Part shown: positions 1 through 10,900 of the stretch, piece by piece | How the letters are laid out: each line of letters starts with the position of its first letter | How positions within the stretch are numbered: position 1 is the first letter of the stretch | DNA from: an uncultured Verrucomicrobia subdivision 3 bacterium | Lineage (GTDB): Bacteria; Verrucomicrobiota; Verrucomicrobiia; Limisphaerales; UBA11358 | Length of the DNA: 64,000 nt | Assembly (NCBI GenBank): GCA_903875465.1 | Contig: CAIQWB010000099.1 | Coordinates: 62,001 to 126,000 of the forward strand | Direction of reading: 5' to 3' | Position numbers and translations under genes: made by a program | The notes under the pieces: model-generated | Told to the model about the DNA's origin: nothing | The model's input: the letters and a program-made list of their open reading frames with translations, nothing else | The model's database searches: none

Positions 1-882
1 GTGCTCGAACTCCCCGGCCGCCGCCTCGCCTTCACCACCGATTCCTATGTGGTCCGCCCATTATTTTTTCCGGGTGGCGACATTGGCTCCATGGCTGTCC
101 ATGGCACGGTGAACGACCTGGCCATGGCCGGCGCCCGGCCGCTCTACCTCAGCAGCGCCTTCATCCTCGAAGAAGGCCTGCCCATGGACACCCTCTGGCG
201 GGTCGTTTGTTCCATGCGCGATGCTGCCCGCGCCTGCGGCGTGGCCATTGTCACTGGCGATACCAAAGTTGTGGACCGCGGCAAAGGCGACGGCGTGTTC
301 ATCAACACCGCCGGTGTCGGGGCGGTCGAACACGCTCAAGTCATCGGTCCGCGCCAGGTCCAGGCCGGGGATGTCATCCTCGTGAATGGCGACGTCGGCC
401 GGCACGGCATGGCCATCATGGCCGTGCGTGAGGGGCTGGCCTTTGAAAGCCAGATCACCAGTGATTCCGCCCCGGTCCATGCCAGTGTGCTGGCGCTGCT
501 GGCGGCCGGCATTGAAATTCATTGTCTGCGGGATTTGACGCGTGGCGGTCTCACCAGTGCTCTGCACGAAATTGCCAGCGTGGCCAGCCTCGCCTTGCAA
601 GTGGAGGAAAAACTCATCCCCGTGCGCGAGGACGTGCATGCCGCCTGCGAAATTCTTGGGTTGGATCCTTATCAGTCCGCCTGTGAGGGGCGCTTTGCCG
701 CCTTTGTGGCCCCCCGGCATGCCCGGCGGGCTCTGGAAATTCTGCAGACCCAGGCACCCGGCGCCGCCTTGATCGGGCAGGTGGGCAGCGAATCCATCCC
801 GCAGGTGTACCTCAAAAGTGCCATTGGGGCCCGGCGCATCCTGGACCTGGCCAGTGGCGAACAGTTGCCCCGCATTTGTTAA
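1..882 (+). CDS. hypE: HypE, [NiFe]-hydrogenase maturation protein (5' truncated by window)
   Basis: HypE dehydrates the thiocarboxamide it receives from HypF on its C-terminal cysteine, making the cyanide ligand of the [NiFe] hydrogenase iron. The protein ends in PRIC, the canonical HypE C-terminus with the carbamoylated Cys. The AIR-synthase-type body is visible: [37 protein letters not shown]-like VTGDTKVVD, and the second-domain LRDLTRGGL. HypE proteins are usually about 330-350 residues and 293 are present, so the reading frame enters from the left and only a few dozen N-terminal residues are missing; the GTG at base 1 is probably an internal Val codon. The rest of the hyp operon should lie to the left. 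Identification is firm. Confidence 0.95.
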   Translation: MLELPGRRLAFTTDSYVVRPLFFPGGDIGSMAVHGTVNDLAMAGARPLYLSSAFILEEGLPMDTLWRVVCSMRDAARACGVAIVTGDTKVVDRGKGDGVFINTAGVGAVEHAQVIGPRQVQAGDVILVNGDVGRHGMAIMAVREGLAFESQITSDSAPVHASVLALLAAGIEIHCLRDLTRGGLTSALHEIASVASLALQVEEKLIPVREDVHAACEILGLDPYQSACEGRFAAFVAPRHARRALEILQTQAPGAALIGQVGSESIPQVYLKSAIGARRILDLASGEQLPRIC

Positions 883-1007
883 GTTTCCGCGCCGGGTTCC
901 TTGAACTTTTCTGGCCGGCCCCGGTCAAAAAACGCCTGGAACAAAATTTGGCTTTTTTTTGCCAAGGCTTGTGTAGAGCATTCTTTGCTCCCCCGGTAAG
1001 TTCTAGC

Positions 1008-1931
1008 TTGAAAGTTGTGCAAGCCATAAATGAGAAACCAATCCTGACCCGGGTGCGCGTGGAACCCAAGCGCCGCGCTCCCATCGCCCCGCGTGAAACC
1101 GCCTTCGGGCGCCCGCGCGACTTTCTTAATAATCAATTTGTCTACGCTGTCATCTCCTCCCGGGCGCGTGGACTCTCCCTCGGCATCAACGTCAATCCGG
1201 ACAAGCAATGCAATTTTGACTGCGTTTATTGCGAAGTCGACCGCCGCCAGACTCCGCCCACCACCCGTTTGGATGTGGACGCCATGACCGCCGAATTGCG
1301 CCGCACCATCGCCTTTGTGCAAGCGGGGCGCTTGCGCGAACAACCCGCCTTCCGCGCCCTGCCGCCGGAACTCCTCGAATTACGCCATGTGGCCCTCAGC
1401 GGCGACGGAGAGCCCACCCTGGCTCCGAATTTTGCCCAGGTCGTCGAAGCCGCCATCGGCGTCCGTGCCCTCGGGGGGTTTCCCTTCTTCAAAATGGTGC
1501 TCATCACCAACGGCACCGGCCTCGATCAGCCCCAAGTGCAAGCCGGCTTGGAACATTTCACCAATTCCGACGAAATCTGGATCAAACTCGATGGTGGCAC
1601 CCAGGAATTTGTCGATCGCATCAACCGGCCGAAAATCACCCTGGCGAAAACTCTGGCCAACATTCTCTCCCTGGCGCGCCAGCGGCCCATCGTGATCCAA
1701 AGCCTCTTTGCCACCTGCCATGGGGAGGAACCCTCCTATGGCGAAATCCGCCAGTATGCTGAACGCCTCAAAGAATTAAAACAGGCCGGCGCGCAGATTT
1801 CCGTCGTCCAAATCTATTCTGCCACCCGTCCCGTTTCCCAAAACGATTGTAGCCACCTGCCGCTCAAGACCCTCTCCTTCATCGCCCAAACCGTCCGCAA
1901 CGTCTCCGGGCTCAAAGCCGAAGTGTTTTAA
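1008..1931 (+). CDS. Radical SAM protein, COG0731-like
   Basis: The radical SAM iron-sulfur cluster motif is CNFDCVYC (C-x3-C-x2-C), preceded by LGINVNPDKQ and followed by ALSGDGEPTL, LITNGT and WIKLDGG. This order is typical of the COG0731 group (wyosine-synthase-like radical SAM proteins). Members bind SAM and a [4Fe-4S] cluster, but the substrate of bacterial members is generally not known. The start is uncertain. The frame is open back to a TTG overlapping the end of hypE, and the conserved region begins near base 1110. I chose the TTG at 1008 because an ATG is lacking; GTG codons at 1017 and 1053 are alternatives. It sits about 125 bases after hypE, on the same strand, but a link to hydrogenase maturation is not shown. 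Confidence 0.85.
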   Translation: MKVVQAINEKPILTRVRVEPKRRAPIAPRETAFGRPRDFLNNQFVYAVISSRARGLSLGINVNPDKQCNFDCVYCEVDRRQTPPTTRLDVDAMTAELRRTIAFVQAGRLREQPAFRALPPELLELRHVALSGDGEPTLAPNFAQVVEAAIGVRALGGFPFFKMVLITNGTGLDQPQVQAGLEHFTNSDEIWIKLDGGTQEFVDRINRPKITLAKTLANILSLARQRPIVIQSLFATCHGEEPSYGEIRQYAERLKELKQAGAQISVVQIYSATRPVSQNDCSHLPLKTLSFIAQTVRNVSGLKAEVF

Positions 1932-2154
1932 CCCGAATTCGGTGGTGCTAATCCGCGGGGGAGCTCTGAATTCACCTCGTCCTCCCGCATATTGGGCACT
2001 CGGCTATCGCCAGCCCCATCGGCCCGCCCCATCAGTAATCAACTTCCTTCGCACCGCAAAATAAAATGTGCTAAAAACCCCCCTTGCGCCGGTTTCCCGG
2101 GCCGGCGGTCACTAAAACGCTTGAATGTCCTGCGGCGGTGGTTAGTTTGACACC

Positions 2155-4269
2155 ATGTACTGGAAATCAAGTGCAATAATTATTATGGCCACCAGCCTGA
2201 CCGCCTGCGTCTGCCTCAAACACCCCGCTTCTCCCTCGGACGCTCTGGCGGCCTTTCAAGCTCGTGCCGCCGCTTATCACTCCGTGGTGACGGTCCCCAC
2301 CTTCGAAACCACGTCCAACGAAGTCCAGGCTACCGTGACGCGCGCCATCGCCGAAGGGAATGCCGCGCTGGACCGCATCGGCAAGTTAACCCCCGCCGAG
2401 GCCAATTTTACCAACACCGTCCTGGCTTTGGACGACATGGCCTACCAGATGGGCCAGGCCGCCAACCGGCTCGGATTGATCGAGCAAACCAGCACCAACG
2501 CCGCCGTGCGCGACGCCGCCACCGACGCGCAGAAAGCGTTATCTGACTGGGCCGTCGGTATTGATTATCGCGACGACGTTTATCAGGTCCTTAAAACCTG
2601 GTCCGCCACCGCCCCCGTCCTGACCGGCGAGGATCAAAAGTTATTCGCTGAAACCATGCGGGATTACCGTCGCGCCGGCCTCGAATTGCCCAAAGACCAG
2701 CGTGACCAGGTGGAAAAATTGCGCAAAGAGCTGAGCGCCAAGGAAACCGATTTTGAAAACAACGTCACCAAAGCCCAGCAATCCCTGAAATTCACCAAGG
2801 CCGAGTTGGCGGGCGTGCCGGACGATTTCCTCGCGCAAAAAGGCATTCAGACCGGGCCGGATGAATACACGGTCAAGGCGAACATTACCTTCCACTACAT
2901 CATGATCGAAGATAATGCGAAGCTCGAGGAGACGCGCAAACGCATGGTTGTGGCCCAGTGCAATCTGGCGCGCGAAGACAATATTCCATTGCTTGAAAAA
3001 ATCTTGGTCCTGCGGGATGAGATCGCCCACCGCCTCGGCTACGCCACCTACGCGGATTACGCCACCGAAACGCGCATGGTCAAAAACGGCGGCACCGCCA
3101 TCAAATTTCTGGAGGACCTGAAAACCGGACTGCAACCGAAGTATGCCGCCGAGTTGGAGGCGTTCCGCCAGTTGAAAATGAAGGAAACCGGTGATGCCAG
3201 CACCACCATCCATGTCTGGGACTGGCGCTATTTTGCAAACGTGCTGCGCAAGACCAAATACAACGTCGATGCCGAGCAATTGCGGGTCTACTTCCCGTAT
3301 CAACGCGTGCTGGACGGAATGTTTGCGATTTACCAGCGGATTTTTGGTTTGAAGTTTGAACGCCTGGATCCGCCCTATAAATGGGTTGGCGATTTGCAGA
3401 TGTACGCGGTGAGCGATGCGAAGACTGGCGAGCCGCTCGGGATTTTCTACCTGGATATGTTTCCGCGCGAGGGCAAGTATAATCACTTTGCCCAGTTTGG
3501 GATCATTGAGGGCAAGCGCCTGGCCGACGGCACCTACCAGCGGCCCGTGTGCGCATTGATTTGCAATTTCCCCCCTCCGCAACCGGACAAACCGTCCCTG
3601 CTGTCGCACGACGAAGTGACCACGATTTTTCATGAGTTCGGCCACGCCATGCACACCATTTTGACCCGCGCGCAATATTCCCGTTTCTCCGGCACCAGTG
3701 TGCCGCGTGATTTTGTCGAAGCCCCGTCCCAGATGCTCGAGAATTGGGTGTGGGACAAAAAGGTCCTGGATAGTTTTGCCGCGGATTATCGGGATCCCGG
3801 CAAAAAAATTCCCCCGGCCATCCTCGACCAGCTCAAAGCCTCGCGCCTGGCCACCGAAGCCACCTACTACCGCCGGCAACTTTCTTTTGGCCTGATGGAC
3901 CTCACCCTGCACACGCAAATCCATGCCACCAACGCCGACGAAACGCTGCCGCTTTCCAATCTGGTCTTGAGCGACGTCTCGCTGCCCGTGGCACCGGACA
4001 CCGCCTTTGTGGCCTACTTCGGCCACATCATCGGCTATGGTGCGGGGTATTACGGCTATGCCTGGGCCGATGCCATCGCCGCGGATATGGCCACCGTGTT
4101 TGAGCAATCACCGGATGGCTTTTTTGACCGTACTGCGGGCATGCGCATGCGCCAGGAAATCTACGAAGTGGGCGATTCGCGCGACATCAATGTATCCATC
4201 GAAAAATTTCTGGGCCGCCCCCGTTCCATCAACCCCTTCTTGAAAAAGATCGGGATTGATGCGCCGTGA
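2155..4269 (+). CDS. M3 family zinc metallopeptidase, lipoprotein
   Basis: The zinc-binding motif HEFGHAMH lies near residues 493-500, with the third ligand glutamate expected in EAPSQMLENW about 30 residues later. This is the hallmark of M3 oligopeptidases (thimet oligopeptidase, oligopeptidase A and Dcp relatives), which cut short peptides inside a closed chamber. At 704 residues it matches the family length. The N-terminus has a short hydrophobic stretch and a lipobox, LTAC, around residue 18, so it is probably an envelope-anchored lipoprotein, unlike the cytosolic Escherichia coli enzymes. The ATG is the first in-frame start. The gene stands alone, with a convergent neighbour 47 bases downstream. 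Confidence 0.93.
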   Translation: MYWKSSAIIIMATSLTACVCLKHPASPSDALAAFQARAAAYHSVVTVPTFETTSNEVQATVTRAIAEGNAALDRIGKLTPAEANFTNTVLALDDMAYQMGQAANRLGLIEQTSTNAAVRDAATDAQKALSDWAVGIDYRDDVYQVLKTWSATAPVLTGEDQKLFAETMRDYRRAGLELPKDQRDQVEKLRKELSAKETDFENNVTKAQQSLKFTKAELAGVPDDFLAQKGIQTGPDEYTVKANITFHYIMIEDNAKLEETRKRMVVAQCNLAREDNIPLLEKILVLRDEIAHRLGYATYADYATETRMVKNGGTAIKFLEDLKTGLQPKYAAELEAFRQLKMKETGDASTTIHVWDWRYFANVLRKTKYNVDAEQLRVYFPYQRVLDGMFAIYQRIFGLKFERLDPPYKWVGDLQMYAVSDAKTGEPLGIFYLDMFPREGKYNHFAQFGIIEGKRLADGTYQRPVCALICNFPPPQPDKPSLLSHDEVTTIFHEFGHAMHTILTRAQYSRFSGTSVPRDFVEAPSQMLENWVWDKKVLDSFAADYRDPGKKIPPAILDQLKASRLATEATYYRRQLSFGLMDLTLHTQIHATNADETLPLSNLVLSDVSLPVAPDTAFVAYFGHIIGYGAGYYGYAWADAIAADMATVFEQSPDGFFDRTAGMRMRQEIYEVGDSRDINVSIEKFLGRPRSINPFLKKIGIDAP

Positions 4270-4316
4270 GCGATTGTTCAATGTTCCAATGAACATGTCG
4301 CAGTAGCGGTCCCGCT

Positions 4317-5909
4317 TCAAGGGTTAAGAGTGGGCGCGTCCGTGCGAAATTGCGGTGCGGGCAGGCCGGCGGCGTTGAATAGATTGGCACCCTCGGGATA
4401 ATTTACCCAGGCGTAACGCACCGCAGTCGGGGCGGTGACCATGTTGCTGTGAACCACCACCGTGTCGCCCTCAATCGTGGCCTCCGCTGGCACAAACTTG
4501 CCGTCCGTGCCGGCGATGCCAAACCATTTGAGCGGACCGCCCCGGGCCACCAGGCCACCGCCGAGATGCGAAAATGTCAGCCGGATTTTTTCGCCCTCCA
4601 CCCGCAAGGATTGATATTGCGGGCCGGAATATTCAATCGATCGTCCATAAACATGAGCCAGCGCGATGCGCGCCAGGCGGTCGCCAACATCCTGTTTGTT
4701 TTTCGGATGCACATTTTTCCGCTCCCCAATGTCTGTGGTCACCGCCATGCCGGTGTTCGGCAGGCTTAAAATCGTGGCCTGGGCTTCGCGCACCAATGGG
4801 TTGTTGCTCTCCGCTTCCTGGCCGGCGAGTTGAACAATATAGAATGGGAAAGCACCCTCGGCCCAAAGGGCGCGCCAGTCCCGCACCAGCGTCGCCTGCA
4901 CATGTGGGTACAGCGCCCGCCCGGCCGGCCCGCCCACGATGGATTCTCCCTGATACCAGATGGCCCCCCGGATGGCGTAGGGAATGATGGGCGCGATCAT
5001 GCCGTTATAAAGTACCGTGGCGTTATGCTGGTCCTGAATGGGATCCCGCACCGCCGGCGCCCGGCGGCGGCGGGCAGTCACCTTGTTCGTGGAACTGCCC
5101 ACCGAGTTGGTATCGCGCGCCGAAACGTCCTCGGAGCGCGGGGCCGCCACCACCGGCGGCGGATTGGTGCGGAACGCCTCCACCTTGGCGTCGAAACTGT
5201 CCAGCATCGGCTTAAGCTGCGGGTCGGCTGCCAGCGCGTCGCGGCGGATCCACGCCTCCGCCGTGCTGGCGCCAAAGGCTTCCGTGATAATGCCCACCGG
5301 CACCTGGATGTCCCGTTGCAAATCCCGCGCAAAGAAATAGCCGACGGCGGAAAACCCGGGCACAGTTTCCGGGGAGCAGACGAGCCAGTGCCCGCCCACG
5401 CGGTTGGTGGGGGCATAAGTTTTGGCGAAGGCCCCGGTGAACATGCGAATGAGCGGGTAATGCGCGGCCGCGATTTCCACCTCCTCATTGGTAACACCGG
5501 CAAAATATTTTACCTTTTTGGAAACGCTAAAATCCATGTTGGACTGGCCCGAAGCCAGCCAGACTTCTCCCACCAGCACGTCCTCAAGCTGGATGGGTTG
5601 CGCGGTCAGCGATCCGGTTACGGTCAAATTACGGCTCTCGGCCGAGGCTGTGAGCGGGGTCAGGTCCACGCGCCAATGGCCGTCCGTTCCGGCGGTGGTG
5701 GTGGCCTTTTGGCCGGCGAATGCCACCGTGATGAGTTCACCGGGTTCGGCCCAGCCCCATACCGGCACTTTTAGGTCACGCTGCAATACCATGTGACTGG
5801 TGAAGGGACTGGCGAGCTCCACCGTGGCCCGGGCGGAGACAGCTGCGAACATCAGGGCCGTCAACCAGACGGTCGCTTGCCATGGGACGGTCCAAAAACG
5901 TAGTTTCAT
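4317..5909 (-). CDS. Secreted sialate O-acetylesterase (SASA/SGNH family)
   Basis: The catalytic serine is in LASGQSNMDF (Ser about residue 123), the block I motif of sialate 9-O-acetylesterase-like SGNH hydrolases. Later blocks include AIRGAIWYQGES and the VHPKNKQDVGDRLA region that supplies the catalytic His. A hydrophobic N-terminus ending in SARA is a signal peptide, so the enzyme is exported. In this family the substrate may be acetylated sialic acid or acetylated plant polysaccharide. The gene starts 14 bases after the upstream GH29 fucosidase stop, so the two are very likely co-transcribed and work on decorated fucosylated glycans. Full-length at 530 residues. Confidence 0.92.
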   Translation of the reverse strand: MKLRFWTVPWQATVWLTALMFAAVSARATVELASPFTSHMVLQRDLKVPVWGWAEPGELITVAFAGQKATTTAGTDGHWRVDLTPLTASAESRNLTVTGSLTAQPIQLEDVLVGEVWLASGQSNMDFSVSKKVKYFAGVTNEEVEIAAAHYPLIRMFTGAFAKTYAPTNRVGGHWLVCSPETVPGFSAVGYFFARDLQRDIQVPVGIITEAFGASTAEAWIRRDALAADPQLKPMLDSFDAKVEAFRTNPPPVVAAPRSEDVSARDTNSVGSSTNKVTARRRRAPAVRDPIQDQHNATVLYNGMIAPIIPYAIRGAIWYQGESIVGGPAGRALYPHVQATLVRDWRALWAEGAFPFYIVQLAGQEAESNNPLVREAQATILSLPNTGMAVTTDIGERKNVHPKNKQDVGDRLARIALAHVYGRSIEYSGPQYQSLRVEGEKIRLTFSHLGGGLVARGGPLKWFGIAGTDGKFVPAEATIEGDTVVVHSNMVTAPTAVRYAWVNYPEGANLFNAAGLPAPQFRTDAPTLNP

Positions 5910-5923
5910 TGGGTGTGGTGATA

Positions 5924-7591
5924 TTATATCGGATTACCCGAGGGACTGGCTGCCACCGGGTTCATTTTTAACCCGGTGATTTTTAACGTGTAGGCGTACT
6001 TACCCGGGGCCATGGCCGGTAGTTTAACCTTCAATCCCGTCCCGTCCCGGGTGAATTCACAGTTGCCCGTGCTGCCTAGCAACTGGACGGTTTGCACCTC
6101 GCCGTCAATGGGTCCCCCTGCGTTCAGGGAGGTGATCGTCACCTCACCCGCCGGCCAGTTGCCAATCATGATGGCAAAAAGCGCATCGCCCTTGACCGTG
6201 AACCGTATATTCTCACCTTTGGCCCCACGACCACCACCTTCGCCGAAGGTCACCCAGTTGTGCGTGTCATAAATTGCCTCGCCGTTGACCCGCAGCCATT
6301 CGCCAATGGCCAGCAGCGTCGTGTGAATTTCCGGCGCAAACGTGCCGTCGGCTTTGGGCGAGAGATTCAAGAGCAACGTTCCGTTTTTACTAACGGTGTC
6401 TGCCAGTTTACTAATGATGGGAGCGGGCCCGCTCACCCGCATATTGCTCGTGTAGCCCCAAGTGCTGCCGATCGGTTCATCCACCTGCCAAACGCCCGTG
6501 CGGATGCCCGCCGGGGAACGCGCCCCAATTTTTTCAAAATCAATAATGGAACCAATCGTTTCTGTATTTTTTCCAGTCGGCGCGTAAGCCGCTTTCTTCG
6601 TGCTAAGGGACACTTCCTTGCCCCATTCGTGAGCGCGATTGTAATAATAGGCCGCAATCCGCAGCTTCAGCGGATCCAGATAACGGATGTCCACGCCGTT
6701 GTCGAACCACAGCATGTCGGGCTGGTACTTGTCGATGAGTTCCACATTGCGGGCGTACCAATCTTCGAGGAATTTTTCGCACGCGGCCTCGCTGCGGTCC
6801 GCCACGTGGTAGAAATCGGCCCATTGAGGATCATACAGGTCAGCCTGCTCACTTTTAAGTTGATCGGCCAGTTCCGGGGCCGGATTGATAAATTGAAAAT
6901 TTTCGATTCCGTGGTTGGACACACCGAATTTCAAGCCCTGTTTTCGCACCGCCACGCCCAGTTCACCGATCAAATCGCGCTTGGGCCCCATTTTCTTCGC
7001 ATTCACCGGGTTGACGTCGCTGTCCCACAGGGAAAACCCGTCATGATGCTGGGCGGTGGGAATGACAAAGCGCGCGCCGGATTGCTTGAAAAGTTCTGCC
7101 CAGGCGTCGGCATCGAATTTCTCACAGGTAAACTGGGGAATGAAATCCTTGTAGCCAAACTTGTCTTGCGGACCAAAATGCTCGGCATGCCACTGCCGGT
7201 CGGCGGCATACATGTGCTTTTCATACCATTCATTGTGGTGTGCCGGGACCGAATAAAGGCCCCAGTGCATGAACAGGCCGAATTTCGCCCCCACGAACCA
7301 TTGCGGTACTTGGTAATTGGCCTGGAGCGATTCCCAAGTGGGCTGGAATGGCCCCGGCGGCAGCGGAGTTTTGATGGCCGCCACCGCGGCCTGAACGACT
7401 TCCAACCGCGTCTCCGGGGCCATGTCATAGCCGGTGGCGGCGTTGCCACCCTCGGCCAGGAGATTATTGTTCTGGGCCGGGAGCGGCGATGGCAGCAGGG
7501 CGCCTACCAAGCTTAGTGTCAGCGCAGTTCTCGGCCAATCGTTAAATATCACGTCGGGTTTCAATAGATTTCCCCCTTTGAGACGTTGCAT
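5924..7591 (-). CDS. Alpha-L-fucosidase, GH29, secreted
   Basis: The N-terminal barrel opens with KFGLFMHWGLYSVPAHHNEW, the GH29 signature. The nucleophile Asp is expected in DMLWFDNG near residue 295. YAKQHHDGFSLWDS-like sequence (PTAQHHDGFSLWDSDVNP) is also typical. A hydrophobic stretch followed by PLPAQ near residue 40 indicates export. The C-terminal 90 residues look like the beta-sandwich of the family. It removes alpha-linked fucose from glycans. It is first in a two-gene operon with the sialate esterase-type gene. Its 555 residues are normal for the family. Confidence 0.95.
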   Translation of the reverse strand: MQRLKGGNLLKPDVIFNDWPRTALTLSLVGALLPSPLPAQNNNLLAEGGNAATGYDMAPETRLEVVQAAVAAIKTPLPPGPFQPTWESLQANYQVPQWFVGAKFGLFMHWGLYSVPAHHNEWYEKHMYAADRQWHAEHFGPQDKFGYKDFIPQFTCEKFDADAWAELFKQSGARFVIPTAQHHDGFSLWDSDVNPVNAKKMGPKRDLIGELGVAVRKQGLKFGVSNHGIENFQFINPAPELADQLKSEQADLYDPQWADFYHVADRSEAACEKFLEDWYARNVELIDKYQPDMLWFDNGVDIRYLDPLKLRIAAYYYNRAHEWGKEVSLSTKKAAYAPTGKNTETIGSIIDFEKIGARSPAGIRTGVWQVDEPIGSTWGYTSNMRVSGPAPIISKLADTVSKNGTLLLNLSPKADGTFAPEIHTTLLAIGEWLRVNGEAIYDTHNWVTFGEGGGRGAKGENIRFTVKGDALFAIMIGNWPAGEVTITSLNAGGPIDGEVQTVQLLGSTGNCEFTRDGTGLKVKLPAMAPGKYAYTLKITGLKMNPVAASPSGNPI

Positions 7592-7790
7592 AACTGACCA
7601 AGGTCACAGTCAAAATGAACCGGCCAATATCCGGGTCGCACCCTTAATTTTCCGTCCTGGCTGGCGCTCGTAAAAGAAATATCTGCCAAGGTGTTTGCCC
7701 TTGCGCTCTTCCAATTCCGCTCATGTGCGGGTTGTGGATGAGGGGAAAACACCCCATGGCAACTACCCCGCGATACGTTAATCTGCCAGT

Positions 7791-7946
7791 ATGAATCTAT
7801 TACTCATCTTGGTCGTCCTCCTCTTGTTGTTCGGTGGCGGCGGTTATTATTATGGCGGGCCCGCGATTGGCGGCGGCGGCGTGGGCCTGCTGCTCTTGGT
7901 TTGCCTTGTGATCTTTTTTGCCGGCGGATTCCGCACCAAAAGTTAA
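7791..7946 (+). CDS. 51-aa Gly/Leu-rich small membrane protein (DUF3309-like)
   Basis: A short frame begins with ATG and encodes MNLLLILVVLLLLFGGGG, then YYYGG, then a second hydrophobic stretch (VGLLLLVCLVIFFAGG) and ends FRTKS. Two short membrane segments separated by a glycine/tyrosine linker resemble the DUF3309-type mini-proteins seen in many proteobacteria and verrucomicrobia, whose role is unknown. The stop overlaps the stop of the convergent debranching-enzyme gene by 4 bases. The only support is composition and pattern, so the call is moderate. Confidence 0.6.
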   Translation: MNLLLILVVLLLLFGGGGYYYGGPAIGGGGVGLLLLVCLVIFFAGGFRTKS

Positions 7947-10900
7947 CTTCCAGCTTTGCCTTTCAGCAATTCCCACACCCGCAGGGATTCAGTAACCCCC
8001 CAGGCTTGGGCGTCGCAGCCGCGCTGGGTGTGCGGAGCGTCGCCATCGAGAATTTCCGGGAGTTGGCCAATGCAACCAGTGTCTAGAATGGTTTCTGCGC
8101 TGCCGAGATACGCTTTCGCGGCGGCCACGGCGACCGGCGAAAAGTCCCAGGCCACCGCCAGTGCTTCGCAGAAGACCGGGAAGGTCCAGGTCCATGCGGT
8201 CCCATTATGATAGGCGGGTTTGCGGCGGGTGTCCTCGTCCCCTTCGTAGCGCGGCCAGTAGGGGTTTTTCGGGTCGTTCAAGGGCCGCCAGTCGTTGGCA
8301 TAAATGGGCAGGGGCGTCTGCACCGGCAGCGGGGCGAGGGTGCGCAATGCCCCGGGCACCACCAGATATTTTTGCGCGGCGGCCACGCAGCGTTTGGCGC
8401 GTTCGCCGGTTACAAGACCAAGACTAACGAGGAATAGACAATTATTGCGCAAGGCATCGCTCACCACGGCATCGCGTGCGATCACGCGGGAACCGCCCAT
8501 CAAAACATCGGCAAACCAGCCCGGCCCTTCCAGCCAGAATAATTTGTCCAGCGACAGCATCGCCCGGTCGGCCAAATCCCGCCATTTTTTTTGTTCCGCC
8601 GCCGGACTGATTTTCGCCACCTGCTGGAGCAGGCGGATCCACAAGGCCTGGATCTCCACCGGGTAACCCTCCCGCGGCGTGCCCGCGGGATAGTTTGTGT
8701 CCATCCAGGTAAAGTGGCTGGGACTCCAAACCAAGGCCGAGTCCGGGTCGGCATGGATGCCGTTGGGAGTTCCCGTCAGGTAATATTTGGCAATGCTTTG
8801 CAGCACATCGGCCACGGTCCGCTTCGCATCATCCACCGGCGTCTGGTAAAATTTCGGGTCCAGCTCGGCGAGCATTTCGCAGACCATGCCAAACCACAAG
8901 GGCGCGTCGGAGGTGTCGCGATTGGACACATCGTTGCCGTGGATGGTATTGGGCAGGGTGCCCTTGTCCTCAAAGCGGGCAAAGGTGAGCAGCAGTTGTT
9001 TGACTTCGGTCACCAGACCGGCGGCGAGCAGTCCCCGGGCGCAGATCAACGAATCCCTGCCCCAATCCAAAAACCACGGATAACCGGCAATGACCGTTTT
9101 GCCACTATCGCGACGCACGACATACGCTCCCGCCGCGCGCTTGAGCCGTTCGCCCCAATCCTCGGCCGTGGCCTTGCCCCGCTTGGCATGGGTTTTCAGC
9201 CGGATTTCCGTGGCCGTGGGCTCGCCCAGTTCCGCCGTCACAACCAGCGCCACGTCCGCGCCCTTGACCAGGGGCAGTTCAAACCAGCCGGGACTATAGG
9301 CATCCCCGCTGCCAGTCTGGCCGCGTGTTTGCTCCACCGGATGCGGAATATTCTCGCACCATTCCGGCGCCGCATGGTAAGTGCCGCTGCTCGCGGCAAT
9401 GCGCAATTGCCGGTCCGGTGCGGGCGTGAAGGCGAATCCCGGTTTGTTATCCAGGGCATGCGTGCGGCTGGCAAAATGATAATCAGCCCCGGCATTGCGC
9501 TTGGTTTCGCTATGGAAGTTCCGGTCCTCAATATCAAACCGCACGGTCAACCGTACATCCTTGTCCGCTGGCAGCTGCTTGCCCACGGCTTTAAATTCGC
9601 TGGGCCGGTGGAAATGAAAAACGGTCGTATTACGCCCGGGCACCATGTCGGCGAGTAATTCAATTTCCACCGTCCGGCCGTTGCCGGCCTGGGCGACAAA
9701 ATGCCAGGCGGCGGGTGGGCCCGCTTCAAAACCGGCGAGATTTTTTAAATCCAGCGCGGAGATAAAACCATCGGCGTTGATCCAGACGCGCATGCGTTTG
9801 ACCAGCACATGCCGGTCCACCGGTACGGTGGGGTTCAGGTTGGCCCCCAGCACACAATCATATTTGGATTGGACGCGGCCCAAATCGATCCCGAGACGGG
9901 CCATGCCGCCGATGCCGTTGGTTAAGAGCACCAGATCGTTGGCATGGGCGGCGGGCTCGATGGTGGCGGGCCAGGGTTCCGGGGCCAGGAAGCGAATCGC
10001 CGCCCGCACGGGTTGGGCAATCACATCCTGGCGCTGCACCACCAGCGTGGTCTCCGCCGGCGTTTGGCGGGGGGCAAAAAATGCCAGATGGCGGCCCCCG
10101 GCTGCAATGGACTGCACATGTTCCCGCAGCGGACCGGATTCCAAACGCGCCCGGAAGGGGCTGGTATCGGCAATCAACAGCCAGTGACCGGGGGGCACCG
10201 GGGTGATGCGCCGCGCGTCCACCAACGACCAGGTGATGACCGGGCAAAAGATTCGATTTTCCAGCGCGGCGGTCAGGGCTTCTGCCAGGGAACCCGGGTT
10301 TGTCGAATTGGCGAGGTGACTGGCGGCGGCCAGCAAATCCTCCGCGCTGCGCTCCACCTGGCCGGCCAGCCAGCGCCAGTCGGGTTCTTGGATCGCTTCG
10401 ATGGGCAGGACGCATTGTAGCGCGGTCAGCGCCCAGGCGGCCTGGGCACGGGTGCGCCGGTACGTTTCGCCATTCAGCCCGGCCGGAATGGGTCCGGCAG
10501 CCAGACAGTGGCACGCGCCCGGCAGGAGATTAAACGTGATTTGCTGATCGTCACGCGTGCCTGCTGGCAGTGGTTGGCCGAGCAGATCCACATTGAAAGC
10601 CGCCATTTTTTCTGGCAGCTGCGCCAGCGGCAGGGCCAGCGAGTGCGCCTGGGTGGTGTCGGTATTCACCAGCACCAGCACCTGGTCCAATCCCTCGGCG
10701 GAGGTGCGCAGCAATGTGTAAACCGGGGAGTTCGCCGGGCTCAGCCGGGTCAGTGTGGCCCCGTCAAAAAAAGCGGGATGGTCGGTCAGGAGCTGGTTGA
10801 GCTGGGCCAGCTCCAGCACGATGTTATCCGCACTGCCCCAATTCAGGCCGGTGTTGCCGTGCACCCGGATTTTTTCCGCCGCCAGCCATTCCACACCGCA

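Noticed and set aside
2641-4107. A minus-strand open frame of 488 codons opposite the M3 peptidase
   Set aside because: No family pattern; the plus strand carries the HEFGH motif and a lipobox.
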